46,245 nucleotides of DNA from Accumulibacter sp. (lineage in GTDB: Bacteria > Pseudomonadota > Gammaproteobacteria > Burkholderiales > Rhodocyclaceae): the NCBI RefSeq assembly GCF_029255285.1, contig NZ_JAPUVI010000063.1, positions 1-46,245 on the forward strand, in the 5' to 3' direction. Shown in pieces: positions 27,790-34,847 of the stretch (its first letter is position 1; each line of letters opens with the position of its first letter). The notes under the pieces were generated by a model. The model was not told the origin of the DNA, ran no database searches, and was given only the letters and a program-made list of their open reading frames with translations. Position numbers and translations under genes: made by a program.

Positions 27790-29166
27790 ATGGTCAGCGT
27801 TTATGTCTCGTATGCCTGGAAGGAAGAGGAAGAGAACCGACTGGTCGAGAAGCTCGGCGAAGCGTGCGAGCGGCGCGGTGTCGAACTCGTGCGCGACGTC
27901 GAGGAAATCGGCTACGGCGAGTCGATCAAGGCCTTCATGGATCAACTGGGGGCGGCGGACCATATCGTCGTAGTGCTCAGCGACCGCTATTTCCTCTCCC
28001 GGTACTGCCTGTACGAACTGCGCGAAATCTGGCGCCATGGGCGAATCGGCGAGCGCGTACATCCGATCGTTCTCGGCAGCCTCTCGTCCGACCCTCGCGA
28101 GTGGACGCGCTACGTCCGGCACTGGCAGCAGGAAAAGGAAGGTCTGGCGGACGAGCTGAGCCAGCTCGATGCGCAAAGCGCCGACAAGCTCAGGCAGTTC
28201 GTCGCGGACTACGCCGACTATGGCGCCCAGATCGCCGATTGGCTGATCGGTTTCGCGGACACCAACTGTCTGAGCGCGGACATCCACCTCGGCCAGCAGT
28301 TCGCGGCCTTGCTCGATCCGATCGTCGGCGATTTCCGCGGCCGGGTCATCGGCGAGCTGCGCGACCTCCTGGAACGAAGCCGCCCTCTGAGAAGCGCCTT
28401 GGAGGCCAGGTTGCCGGCTTCCGCGGCGGCGCGCGCGCGCGACCTGGCGGCCGAGCTTTGTTCGGGCGACCCGGAGCGGACGATCAGCACGCGGCTGTTT
28501 CCGGCCACCCGCGCCTGCCTCGCCTCGCTCCACGCTCGGCCGTCCGAACTCGACGCCGCCTGGAGCGTGGCCAAGTCGCTCGTCGCCTGGTTGAGCTTGC
28601 TGGCCGTCGACCTCCGATCGCTCGCCCGCGCGCGCCGGAAAGCGCCGCCCGCCGAGCGGCCCGCTTTCGAGATCGTCGCCTGCACGGCGCTCGGGGTCGA
28701 GGTCTTCAGCTCGCGCTACGCCGAGAGAGCGCCGCAACTGCGTGCCGACAGAGGCAAGAGCGGGGTCCTCGGGGCCCATGCGATCGCCGAACCGGTCCAC
28801 GAAGCGGGTTGGGAGGCGGGCGCGGCGCTGGACGAACTGCTGCTCGAAATCTGGCGCTGCGTCTTCCCCGAGGAGTCGCGCAGGCGCTTGGAAGAGCCCG
28901 ACCGGCGCCGGCTCAACGCGACGCTGCGCATCCGTCGCGAGCAGAGGATCGCCCACCATTATGTCCTGGTCCCGCTCGAGGAGCGGACACCCTTGACCCG
29001 GCCGGAGGTCTACCGCGGGCTGCGCGACAAGTTGCCCGACATCGACATCGTCTTCTACAAGGCCGAAGGCGAACTGCCCGTATTGCGAGTCAGCGACGAG
29101 GAGTACTTCATGAGTATCATCCGCGAATTCCTGCACATTCCCGAAGCGCCGACGAGCAAGCCATGA
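27790..29166 (+). CDS. TIR-domain protein, candidate NADase effector
   Basis: This 458-residue protein begins with a TIR domain (about 1-130): VSVYVSYAWKEEEENRLVEK, the BB-loop-like region EEIGYGESIKAFMDQL, ADHIVVVLSDRYFLSRYCLY, and a Glu at residue 76 in the C..YEL motif where catalytically active TIRs have their glutamate. Bacterial TIRs of defence systems cleave NAD+ or make ADP-ribose signals; that activity is inferred. The remaining ~320 residues form a helical and then alpha/beta region I do not recognise, possibly the module's adaptor domain. Its stop overlaps the MoxR gene start (ATGA). Confidence 0.85.
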   Translation: MVSVYVSYAWKEEEENRLVEKLGEACERRGVELVRDVEEIGYGESIKAFMDQLGAADHIVVVLSDRYFLSRYCLYELREIWRHGRIGERVHPIVLGSLSSDPREWTRYVRHWQQEKEGLADELSQLDAQSADKLRQFVADYADYGAQIADWLIGFADTNCLSADIHLGQQFAALLDPIVGDFRGRVIGELRDLLERSRPLRSALEARLPASAAARARDLAAELCSGDPERTISTRLFPATRACLASLHARPSELDAAWSVAKSLVAWLSLLAVDLRSLARARRKAPPAERPAFEIVACTALGVEVFSSRYAERAPQLRADRGKSGVLGAHAIAEPVHEAGWEAGAALDELLLEIWRCVFPEESRRRLEEPDRRRLNATLRIRREQRIAHHYVLVPLEERTPLTRPEVYRGLRDKLPDIDIVFYKAEGELPVLRVSDEEYFMSIIREFLHIPEAPTSKP

Positions 29167-30140
29167 GCCCGGCACCGATTCCAGAAATCCCCCTGCGCGA
29201 TCTTCCTCTGCCGCCGCGCGGCTCCTGGCCGGCGTCGATACACCGTTTCGACGAAGCCTCGGTGCTCGCTCTGCGCTCGGCGCTCGCCGCGCAGCGGCCG
29301 CTGCTCGTGCGCGGCGAGCCGGGGTCGGGCAAGAGCCAGTTGGCGCGCGCCGCGGCCGAAGCCTGGGGCCGCCTCTTCGTCGCCGAAGTGGTGCATGCGC
29401 GCAGCGAGAGCCAGGACCTGCAGTGGCACGTCGACGCGCTCGGCCGGCTCGGCGACGCGCAGGCGATGGGCGCCCGGTCGTGCGGCGCGGACGAGGTCCG
29501 GCGGCGCCTCGATCAGCGCAACTACCTGAGCCCCGGCGCCCTGTGGTGGGTTTTCGACTGGTCCTCGGCGGCCGCGCAGTACGTCCGCAGCGGCGGTCGC
29601 GGCGCGCGCCCGTCGCCGCCGGCCGGCTGGACGCCGGACAAGGGCGCCGTCCTGCTGATCGACGAAATCGACAAGGCCGAGGCCGACCTGCCGAACGGCC
29701 TGCTCGAAACGCTGGGCAACGGCGCCTTCGCCGTTCCCTGGCTCGACCGGCCGGTGTGCGCCGAAGCGGGCCGGCCGACGCCGCTGGTGGTCATCACGAC
29801 CAATGAGGAACGCGAGCTGCCGGCCGCCTTCCTGCGCCGCTGCCTGGTCCTCAACCTGAGCCTGCCGGCCGGCGAGGACGCTTTCGTCGCCGCGCTGCGC
29901 GAGCGCGGCAAGCTGCACTTCGGCGCACGCTGCCATCCCGACGTGTACGACGAAGCGGCGCGCCAGCTCTGGCGCGACCGCCAGGCGGCGGCAAGCCAGG
30001 GCTTGCCGGGGCCGGGGCAGGCCGAGTACCTCGACCTGCTGCGCGTCGTCTGCGGGCTGGCGCCGGAGATCGGGCGGCAGCCCGAGCTGCTCGCCAAGGT
30101 TGGCGACTTCGCGCTCAAGAAACATCCGCCGGCGGGCTGA
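29163..30140 (+). CDS. MoxR-type AAA+ ATPase
   Basis: This 325-residue AAA+ protein has Walker A GEPGSGKS at 51-58, Walker B LLIDEIDKAE with Asp167/Glu168, sensor 1 VVITTNEERELP, and arginine-finger region FLRRCLVLNL. The order and 'ITTNEER..P.AFLRRC' signature are those of MoxR-like ATPases, which act with vWA proteins. The ATG overlaps the TIR gene stop and its TGA overlaps the next ATG (TGATG), so it is translationally coupled to the vWA-FGE protein, its likely partner. It is predicted to energise assembly or conformational signalling. Confidence 0.9.
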   Translation: MSPAPIPEIPLRDLPLPPRGSWPASIHRFDEASVLALRSALAAQRPLLVRGEPGSGKSQLARAAAEAWGRLFVAEVVHARSESQDLQWHVDALGRLGDAQAMGARSCGADEVRRRLDQRNYLSPGALWWVFDWSSAAAQYVRSGGRGARPSPPAGWTPDKGAVLLIDEIDKAEADLPNGLLETLGNGAFAVPWLDRPVCAEAGRPTPLVVITTNEERELPAAFLRRCLVLNLSLPAGEDAFVAALRERGKLHFGARCHPDVYDEAARQLWRDRQAAASQGLPGPGQAEYLDLLRVVCGLAPEIGRQPELLAKVGDFALKKHPPAG

Positions 30141-33043
30141 TGGCCGCGCCGCGACTGCCCTCGCGAGCCGCCGCCGGGCGCGCCGACCTGCTGCGCATCT
30201 ATGGCGCGCTTGGCGCGGCGGCGCTCGAATACGCCGCGGCGGAGCTCCATTACGAGCGGCCGGCCGCGCAGGAGCGGCCGGCACCGGGCGCCGCCGCACC
30301 GCCGCAAGTGCGGCCTGGCGGCGGCCCGCCGGCCGGCACGCCGCCGCCCTTGCCCGAACGCCCGGCGAGCTTGCCGCGCGCCCGCTTCTTCCGCGTCGTC
30401 GAACACCGCGCGCGCTCGGCGCCGCCCGGCCGAGGCGGCCCGCCACCGCCCGCCTGGCTGGCCGGCGCCGAGCTTCTCGACGGCGACCGGCTGCCCGCCG
30501 CCGCCCCGCCGCCGCGCGCGCCGCTGATGCGCTGGTCGCGGCTCTGGCCTTTCCTGCGCCAGGCGCTCGGCCGCCGTGCCGCCTCGCGCCGGCCCGACCT
30601 GCCGCGCCTGGTCGACCGCCTGGCGCGCGGCGAGACGCTGCGCCGCCTGCCGCGCCTGCGGCAGCCCGGCTGGAGCCCCGAGATCGCCATTCTGGTCGAT
30701 TACAGCCGCTCCAGCCGGCCTTTTCACGAAGACTTCAACGTCCTCCTCGGGGCGCTCGAGAAACGCCACGGCCGTCTCGGCCTGAGCTGCCGCATACTGG
30801 CCGGCGAGCCGGGCGGCCGGCCGCAGGTGCGCCGGCCGCGGGACAGTGCGAGCGAAGACTGGCCGCTGCCGCCGCCCGAGACGCCGATCCTGATCCTGAG
30901 CGATCTCGGCGCGCTCGACGGCGCGCCGGAAACGCAGCGCGGCTGGCAGCAGTTCGGCCAGCGGCTGCGCCGCGCCGGCTGTCCGGTGCTCGCCCTCTGC
31001 CCGCTGCCGGCGGCGCGCCACGCCGGCGAACTGCGGCGCGCCCTGACGATCGTCGAATGGGATCGCCACCGCCGCCTGCGTGCCGACGCCGTCCCCGGCC
31101 GCGAGGCGCCTCCGGCGGCCGCGGTCGACACGCTGCTCGCCTTGCTCGCGCCGGCCGTCGTCGTCGATGTCGACCTCTTGCGCGCCCTGCGCTTCTTGCT
31201 GCCGACCGGCGACGCCGGCGGGCTGGCCGAGGCGCTCGTCTGGCAGCATGCCGACCTGCTCACCGGCACGCGGGCCGGGCGCTTCGCCGGCGCGGCGGCG
31301 ATCGCCGCGCGTCAGCAGCAGTTCGCCGCGCTTCCCGCCGAACTGCGCCAGGCCGCCGTCGGCTGCCTGCTGGCACAGCACGCCGGCCTGCGCGACTCGA
31401 TTCGCCTGGCCGAGGTGTCGACCTGTGGCGTGCTCGCCCCGCAAGCCGTTCCGCCGGCACTGGCCGAGGAAGCCCGGCGCTGGCGGGAGAACATCGCGCA
31501 AACCGCCAGCCGGCTCGACGCCGCCGCGCTGCGGCAGTGGCTGCAACGCCACGCCGAGCGGCAGAGCGACCTGGCGCTGGCCGACGACCCGCGGCTCGCC
31601 GCGCACTGGGCGCTGGCGCAGCGCGAGCGGCTGGCGGCCGGCGAAGCGGTGGCGCTGCCGCCCGGCGTCGCCGAGCCGGAGGTCGCCTATTTCCTGCAGG
31701 TGGCGCCGGCAGCGGCGGCGCTCCGGCGCGCCACGCTCTGCCAGCGGGGCGACGAACTGTGGCTCGAAGCGCCGGCCGCCGACGCTCCGCAGGCCGGCAC
31801 CGGCAGCCCCTACGCCGAGCTGACGCTGGTCGACGGCGTCGTCTGCGTGACCGTCGCGCAGCACGCCGAAGCCGGCCCGCCGGCCGAACGCCGCTGTTTC
31901 GCGGCCGGCGCGCTGCCGCGGCGGCTCGCCCGGCTGACGCGCGAGGTCGAGCGCTTCACGCTGCGCAGCGAACACCTCGAACTGGTCGTCGAGGCCCTGA
32001 GCAAACCCGAGTGGGCGAGCGCGGTCGGCCGCGACGCGCGCGGGCTGTTCGCCGAGGTCGTCTGGCTAGGCCGGCGTCGCCGCCTCGACTGGCAGCCGCC
32101 GCGGGACGGGCAGGAGGGTCGCTGGACGAGCGAAGCGCCGCTCGGCGTCGACGGTTACGGGCTGTTCGGCGAAATCGAGTTCGGCGGCGTGCGGCAGCGC
32201 TTCCGCTGGATCGTTGCCGGGCGTTTCCTGATGGGTTCGCCGGCCGACGAGCCGCAGCGTCGCCGTGACGAAGTGCAACACGAAGTGACGCTGAGCGAAG
32301 GTTTCTGGCTGGCCGACACGGCCTGCACGCAAGCCTTGTGGCAGGCGGTGTGGGGCGGCAATCCGAGCCGTTTCCGGGACGACCCGCGGCAGCCGGTCGA
32401 GAACGTGAGCTGGGAGGATGCGCAGGGCTTCGTGGCCGAGCTGAATCGGCGCGTGGCGGGTTTGTCGGCGCGCCTGCCGAGCGAAGCCGAATGGGAATAC
32501 GCGTGCCGGGCGGGGACGACGACGCCGTTCTCCTTCGGCGCGAACATCGCTCCCGAGCAGGTCAACTACCACGGCGAGTATCCCTACGCCGGGGGCCGCA
32601 AGGGCCTCTTTCGGGGCAAGACGGTGGCGGTTGCGTCGCTGCCGGCGAACGCGTGGGGGCTTTACGAGATGCACGGCAACGTGTGGGAGTGGTGTGCCGA
32701 CGGGTATGGGGAGTACGCGAGCGGGCCGCAGGTGGACCCGTGTGCTGCGCCGGACGGCGCCCTCCGCGTGTTGCGCGGTGGCTCGTGGTACGACGGTGGC
32801 TGGAGCGTGCGTTCCGCCCGGCGCCGCAGGAGCGGGCCTGGCTTGCGCAACGGCATCGTCGGGTTCCGGCTCGCCCTAGGTCCCTGGCAGGCCGGCGGAG
32901 CCGGCGAGGGGAGAGCGGTGACGGCGGAGCCGGCACCGGAAACGCCGCCGTCCGGGACGGGCGGCGGCGGCGTCGCGCGCGGCGGGACGCGGCGCACGGC
33001 GCACATGGCACAACGCGTCATGGATTTTTTCAAACGCCGATGA
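30140..33043 (+). CDS. vWA-like/FGE-sulfatase fusion protein: DGR target 1
   Basis: This 967-residue protein begins with a low-complexity Pro/Ala/Arg region (about 40-130). A vWA-like domain follows, from about residue 180, with an intact-looking MIDAS DYSRS at 187-191 and LILSDLGALD. The middle (about 330-665) is unassigned. From about 672 to 918 is an FGE-sulfatase (C-type-lectin-like fold) domain: GRFLMGSPADEP, PVENVSWEDAQGFVAELNRR, LPSEAEWEYACRAGTTTPFS, LYEMHGNVWEWCADGYGEY, VLRGGSW and GFRLAL. The cysteines of catalytic FGE are absent, so it should bind rather than oxidise. Variable repeat VR1 encodes about residues 873-915. A 43-residue tail after the VR ends in a basic FFKRR. Confidence 0.88.
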   Translation: MAAPRLPSRAAAGRADLLRIYGALGAAALEYAAAELHYERPAAQERPAPGAAAPPQVRPGGGPPAGTPPPLPERPASLPRARFFRVVEHRARSAPPGRGGPPPPAWLAGAELLDGDRLPAAAPPPRAPLMRWSRLWPFLRQALGRRAASRRPDLPRLVDRLARGETLRRLPRLRQPGWSPEIAILVDYSRSSRPFHEDFNVLLGALEKRHGRLGLSCRILAGEPGGRPQVRRPRDSASEDWPLPPPETPILILSDLGALDGAPETQRGWQQFGQRLRRAGCPVLALCPLPAARHAGELRRALTIVEWDRHRRLRADAVPGREAPPAAAVDTLLALLAPAVVVDVDLLRALRFLLPTGDAGGLAEALVWQHADLLTGTRAGRFAGAAAIAARQQQFAALPAELRQAAVGCLLAQHAGLRDSIRLAEVSTCGVLAPQAVPPALAEEARRWRENIAQTASRLDAAALRQWLQRHAERQSDLALADDPRLAAHWALAQRERLAAGEAVALPPGVAEPEVAYFLQVAPAAAALRRATLCQRGDELWLEAPAADAPQAGTGSPYAELTLVDGVVCVTVAQHAEAGPPAERRCFAAGALPRRLARLTREVERFTLRSEHLELVVEALSKPEWASAVGRDARGLFAEVVWLGRRRRLDWQPPRDGQEGRWTSEAPLGVDGYGLFGEIEFGGVRQRFRWIVAGRFLMGSPADEPQRRRDEVQHEVTLSEGFWLADTACTQALWQAVWGGNPSRFRDDPRQPVENVSWEDAQGFVAELNRRVAGLSARLPSEAEWEYACRAGTTTPFSFGANIAPEQVNYHGEYPYAGGRKGLFRGKTVAVASLPANAWGLYEMHGNVWEWCADGYGEYASGPQVDPCAAPDGALRVLRGGSWYDGGWSVRSARRRRSGPGLRNGIVGFRLALGPWQAGGAGEGRAVTAEPAPETPPSGTGGGGVARGGTRRTAHMAQRVMDFFKRR
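32756..32883 (+). repeat. DGR variable repeat 1 (VR1)
   Basis: 128 bp aligned without gaps to the template repeat at 34582-34709. The first 33 bp and the stretch from 32857 to the CTAG at 32876-32879 are identical to TR. Between 32789 and 32856 there are 14 substitutions, every one at a TR adenine: 8 to G, 5 to T, 1 to C. One further difference (G for TR C at 32880) sits just past CTAG and marks the template/target (IMH) boundary. It is in frame at the end of the FGE domain. Confidence 0.95.
32891..32905 (+). other. GC hairpin downstream of VR1
   Basis: GCCGGC-GGA-GCCGGC forms a 6-bp stem with a 3-base loop, 11 bp after the VR core. The same hairpin follows VR2 (35675-35689) but not the TR. 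In the studied Bordetella phage DGR a target-side hairpin/cruciform near the VR end promotes retrohoming, so this is a candidate target-recognition element. Confidence 0.5.
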
Positions 33044-33522
33044 AATTCCACGTTTTCACGATAGACGTACAGCAGCCCGAAGCCGGGCAGGAAGCGCTCA
33101 ACGTGTTCTGTGCGCAGCATCGCGTCGTCGATGTCGAGAAACGCTTCGTCGACCAGGGGCGGCATTCCTTCTGGGCCTTCTGCGTCGTGACGCTAGACGG
33201 CGACGCACCGTCGCGCCCGGCGGGCGACAGGAAGCGCGTCGACTACCGGGAAATTCTCGGCGAAGCCGACTTTTCGCTCTTCGCCGACTTGCGCAATCTG
33301 CGCAAGTCGCTTGCCGAGCGCGAGGGAGTGCCGCCCTACGCGCTGTTCACCAACGAACAGCTTGCGGCGATGGTCACCCGGCGCGTCACGACGCGTTCCG
33401 CGCTCGACGAAATCGAAGGCGTCGGCGAGGCACGCGCGCAGAAGTACGCGCCGCATTTCCTGCCGCGGCTGCGCCAGGCATTCTCCGAAGCGGGGGCGGT
33501 CGATGCAGCGGACGCGAATTGA
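33040..33522 (+). CDS. HRDC-domain DGR accessory protein
   Basis: This 160-residue protein starts at the ATG at 33040, overlapping the previous stop (ATGA). An N-terminal alpha/beta segment (MKFHVFTIDVQQPEAGQEAL, about 1-60) precedes an HRDC domain (about 78-150): LFADLRNLRKSLAEREGVPP, YALFTNEQLAAMV and EIEGVGEARAQKYAPHFL, ending in a helix-hairpin-helix-like turn. HRDC proteins are known to accompany some DGR reverse transcriptases in place of the usual Avd protein, presumably as a nucleic-acid-binding partner. The gene overlaps the reverse transcriptase by 20 bp. No Avd-like gene is present. Confidence 0.88.
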   Translation: MKFHVFTIDVQQPEAGQEALNVFCAQHRVVDVEKRFVDQGRHSFWAFCVVTLDGDAPSRPAGDRKRVDYREILGEADFSLFADLRNLRKSLAEREGVPPYALFTNEQLAAMVTRRVTTRSALDEIEGVGEARAQKYAPHFLPRLRQAFSEAGAVDAADAN

Positions 33523-34516
33523 TCTGGCGCAACTGGCGACGGTCGACAATCTGGCGCTTGCCGCCAGCAAGGCCGCGGCCGGCAAGCGGCAGCGCCGCGA
33601 GGTGGCGCGTTTCTTCGCGCAGTTCGACGAGTCGGTGGCGCGCCTGCGGCGCGACATTCTCGCCGCGGCCGTTCCCTATGGCGAGTACCGCCGCTTTCTG
33701 ATCCACGACCCCAAGAAGCGCCTGATCCATGCCGCGTGCTTCGCCGACCGCGTTCTGCACCACGCGATCATGAATCTGGCCGAACCGGTTTTCGAGCGCA
33801 CGCTGGTGCCAAGCAGCTACGCCTGCCGGCCGGGGCTCGGCGTGCATCGCGCGATTCGCCAGGTGCAGGCCGGACTGCGTCGTTTTCCTTGGTACGCCGA
33901 GGTCGATGTCGATGCCTATTTCCCGTCGATAGACCATGCCATTCTCAAGCGATTGTTGGCCAGGCGTTTCAAAGGCGCCGATTTCCTCGCGCTGCTCGGG
34001 CGAATCGTCGCGTCGTGTCCGGCGGCGCCGGGTCGCGGATTGCCGATCGGCGCGCTGACTTCGCAGCACTTCGCCAATCACTACCTCGACGGCGCCGACC
34101 GCTTCCTGCTCGATCATCAGCGGGTGCGCGCGCACGTGCGCTACATGGACGACATCGTCTGGTGGGGCGAAGACCGGCAGAGCGTCGGCCAGGTGCTGGC
34201 CGAACTTCGCGCATGGGTGCAGCGCGAGCGGCGGCTGACGCTGAAAGCCGACGCGCAGATCAACCGCAGTGCGCAGGGTGTGACCTTCTGTGGCGCGCGC
34301 GTCTGGCGTGGCGCGCTGCGCCTGACGCCACGCAAGCAGGCGCGCTACCGGCAAGGTTGCGCGCAATGGGAGGCCGCCTGGGCCGATGGGCGAATCGACG
34401 AGCTGGCGCTGCAGCGCGGCTACGCGGCGGTGCTCGCGGTGACCCGGCACACCGACAGTCTGAGCTGGCGAAAACGTCACCTCGAGTTGCACCCTTCGCG
34501 CTATAGTGCGCAATGA
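33503..34516 (+). CDS. DGR reverse transcriptase
   Basis: This 337-residue group II-intron-like reverse transcriptase starts at the ATG at 33503 (MQRTRIDLAQLATVDN). It carries RFLIHDPKKRLIHAACFADR, the palm motif EVDVDAYFPSIDH with Asp135 and Asp137, the DGR-typical IGALTSQHFANHYLDGADRF, and catalytic YMDD at 214-217, then a thumb with LTLKADAQINRSAQGVTFCG. No maturase or endonuclease domain follows, as expected for DGR and unlike group II introns. It copies TR RNA while misincorporating opposite adenines. TATAGT at 34502-34507 near its end could be a -10 for a separate TR RNA, but no -35 supports it. Confidence 0.95.
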   Translation: MQRTRIDLAQLATVDNLALAASKAAAGKRQRREVARFFAQFDESVARLRRDILAAAVPYGEYRRFLIHDPKKRLIHAACFADRVLHHAIMNLAEPVFERTLVPSSYACRPGLGVHRAIRQVQAGLRRFPWYAEVDVDAYFPSIDHAILKRLLARRFKGADFLALLGRIVASCPAAPGRGLPIGALTSQHFANHYLDGADRFLLDHQRVRAHVRYMDDIVWWGEDRQSVGQVLAELRAWVQRERRLTLKADAQINRSAQGVTFCGARVWRGALRLTPRKQARYRQGCAQWEAAWADGRIDELALQRGYAAVLAVTRHTDSLSWRKRHLELHPSRYSAQ

Positions 34517-34581
34517 GCCGCCGGCCAGCCTTTTGCCCCGGCGGCTCGTCAGCAGGTGACGTGCCAGGGGAGTTCGTCGCA

Positions 34582-34709
34582 GGCGCCCTCCGCGTGTTGC
34601 GCGGTGGCTCGTGGAACAACAGTGGCAGGAACGTGCGTTCCGCCCAGCGCAACAGGAACGAGCCTGGCAAGCGCAACGACAACGTCGGGTTCCGGCTCGC
34701 CCTAGCTCC
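34582..34709 (+). repeat. DGR template repeat (TR)
   Basis: 128 bp lying 65 bp after the RT stop. The mutable window 34615-34682 holds 14 adenine-containing codons with 22 adenines, seven of the codons being AAC. Only one codon (AAG) could mutate to a stop through adenine change alone, as usual for DGR templates. The GC-rich 3' part from 34684 through CTAG at 34702-34705 is identical in TR and both VRs and is the likely initiation-of-mutagenic-homology region. The base after CTAG is C here and G in both VRs. Confidence 0.95.
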
Positions 34710-34782
34710 GGAGTCCAGGAGACCGGCTCAGGACCAGATGAACTTCCTGTCCGCCGCGCGGCGGCGGCAAAAAGCCCATGCC

Positions 34783-34824
34783 CTTCGGCAGGCTGGTAGG
34801 CGAGATGCCGAAGGTCTGCCGAAG
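34783..34824 (+). other. Inverted repeat in the TR-downstream spacer
   Basis: CTTCGGCAG (34783-34791) pairs with CTGCCGAAG (34816-34824); the loop contains a second copy of TGCCGAAG (34806-34813) that could pair instead. The 138-bp spacer between TR and the next gene resembles in size the TR-flanking spacer that primes cDNA synthesis in the Bordetella phage DGR, so this may be a structural part of the DGR RNA. Confidence 0.45.
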
Positions 34825-34847
34825 CGGCGTCTTGCGGAGTTCCGCTG

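Larger units (their letters stand above)
32192..32967 (+). repeat. Segmental duplication, copy 1 (FGE domain plus VR1)
   Basis: This 776-bp stretch is collinear with 34977-35751 (775 bp) at high nucleotide identity, including the sequence 3' of the VR. The only length change is a 1-nt difference just after the VR. VR starts lie at the same offset (564 bp) in both copies. It shows that the second target gene arose by duplicating the C-terminal domain of this one, or the reverse. Confidence 0.88.

Noticed and set aside
25798-29175. Very long reverse-strand open frame (over 1,100 codons) opposite the potassium channel and TIR genes
   Set aside because: It is a GC-driven shadow: Arg/Asp/Val-rich with no recognisable domain, while the plus strand has complete channel and TIR proteins with ribosome sites.
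27135-30140. 1,001-codon plus-strand frame across channel end, TIR and MoxR genes
   Set aside because: Only its last third (from 29163) encodes a recognisable protein (MoxR); the rest is an out-of-frame Arg/Ala-rich shadow.
29522-31975. 817-codon reverse-strand frame opposite MoxR and vWA-FGE genes
   Set aside because: Composition and lack of motifs mark it as antisense shadow of high-GC codons.
30140-33043. Active formylglycine-generating enzyme (sulfatase activation)
   Set aside because: The catalytic cysteines of the C-terminal FGE motif are missing and the region is replaced by the VR; no sulfatase gene is nearby.
34487-34507. Dedicated promoter for the TR RNA (TTGCAC and TATAGT)
   Set aside because: The two boxes are only 9 bp apart, too close for sigma-70; kept only as a remark.
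33503-34516. Group II intron or retron interpretation of the reverse transcriptase
   Set aside because: No maturase/X domain, no intron domain V-like structure and no retron msr/msd layout; TR/VR adenine pattern assigns it to a DGR.
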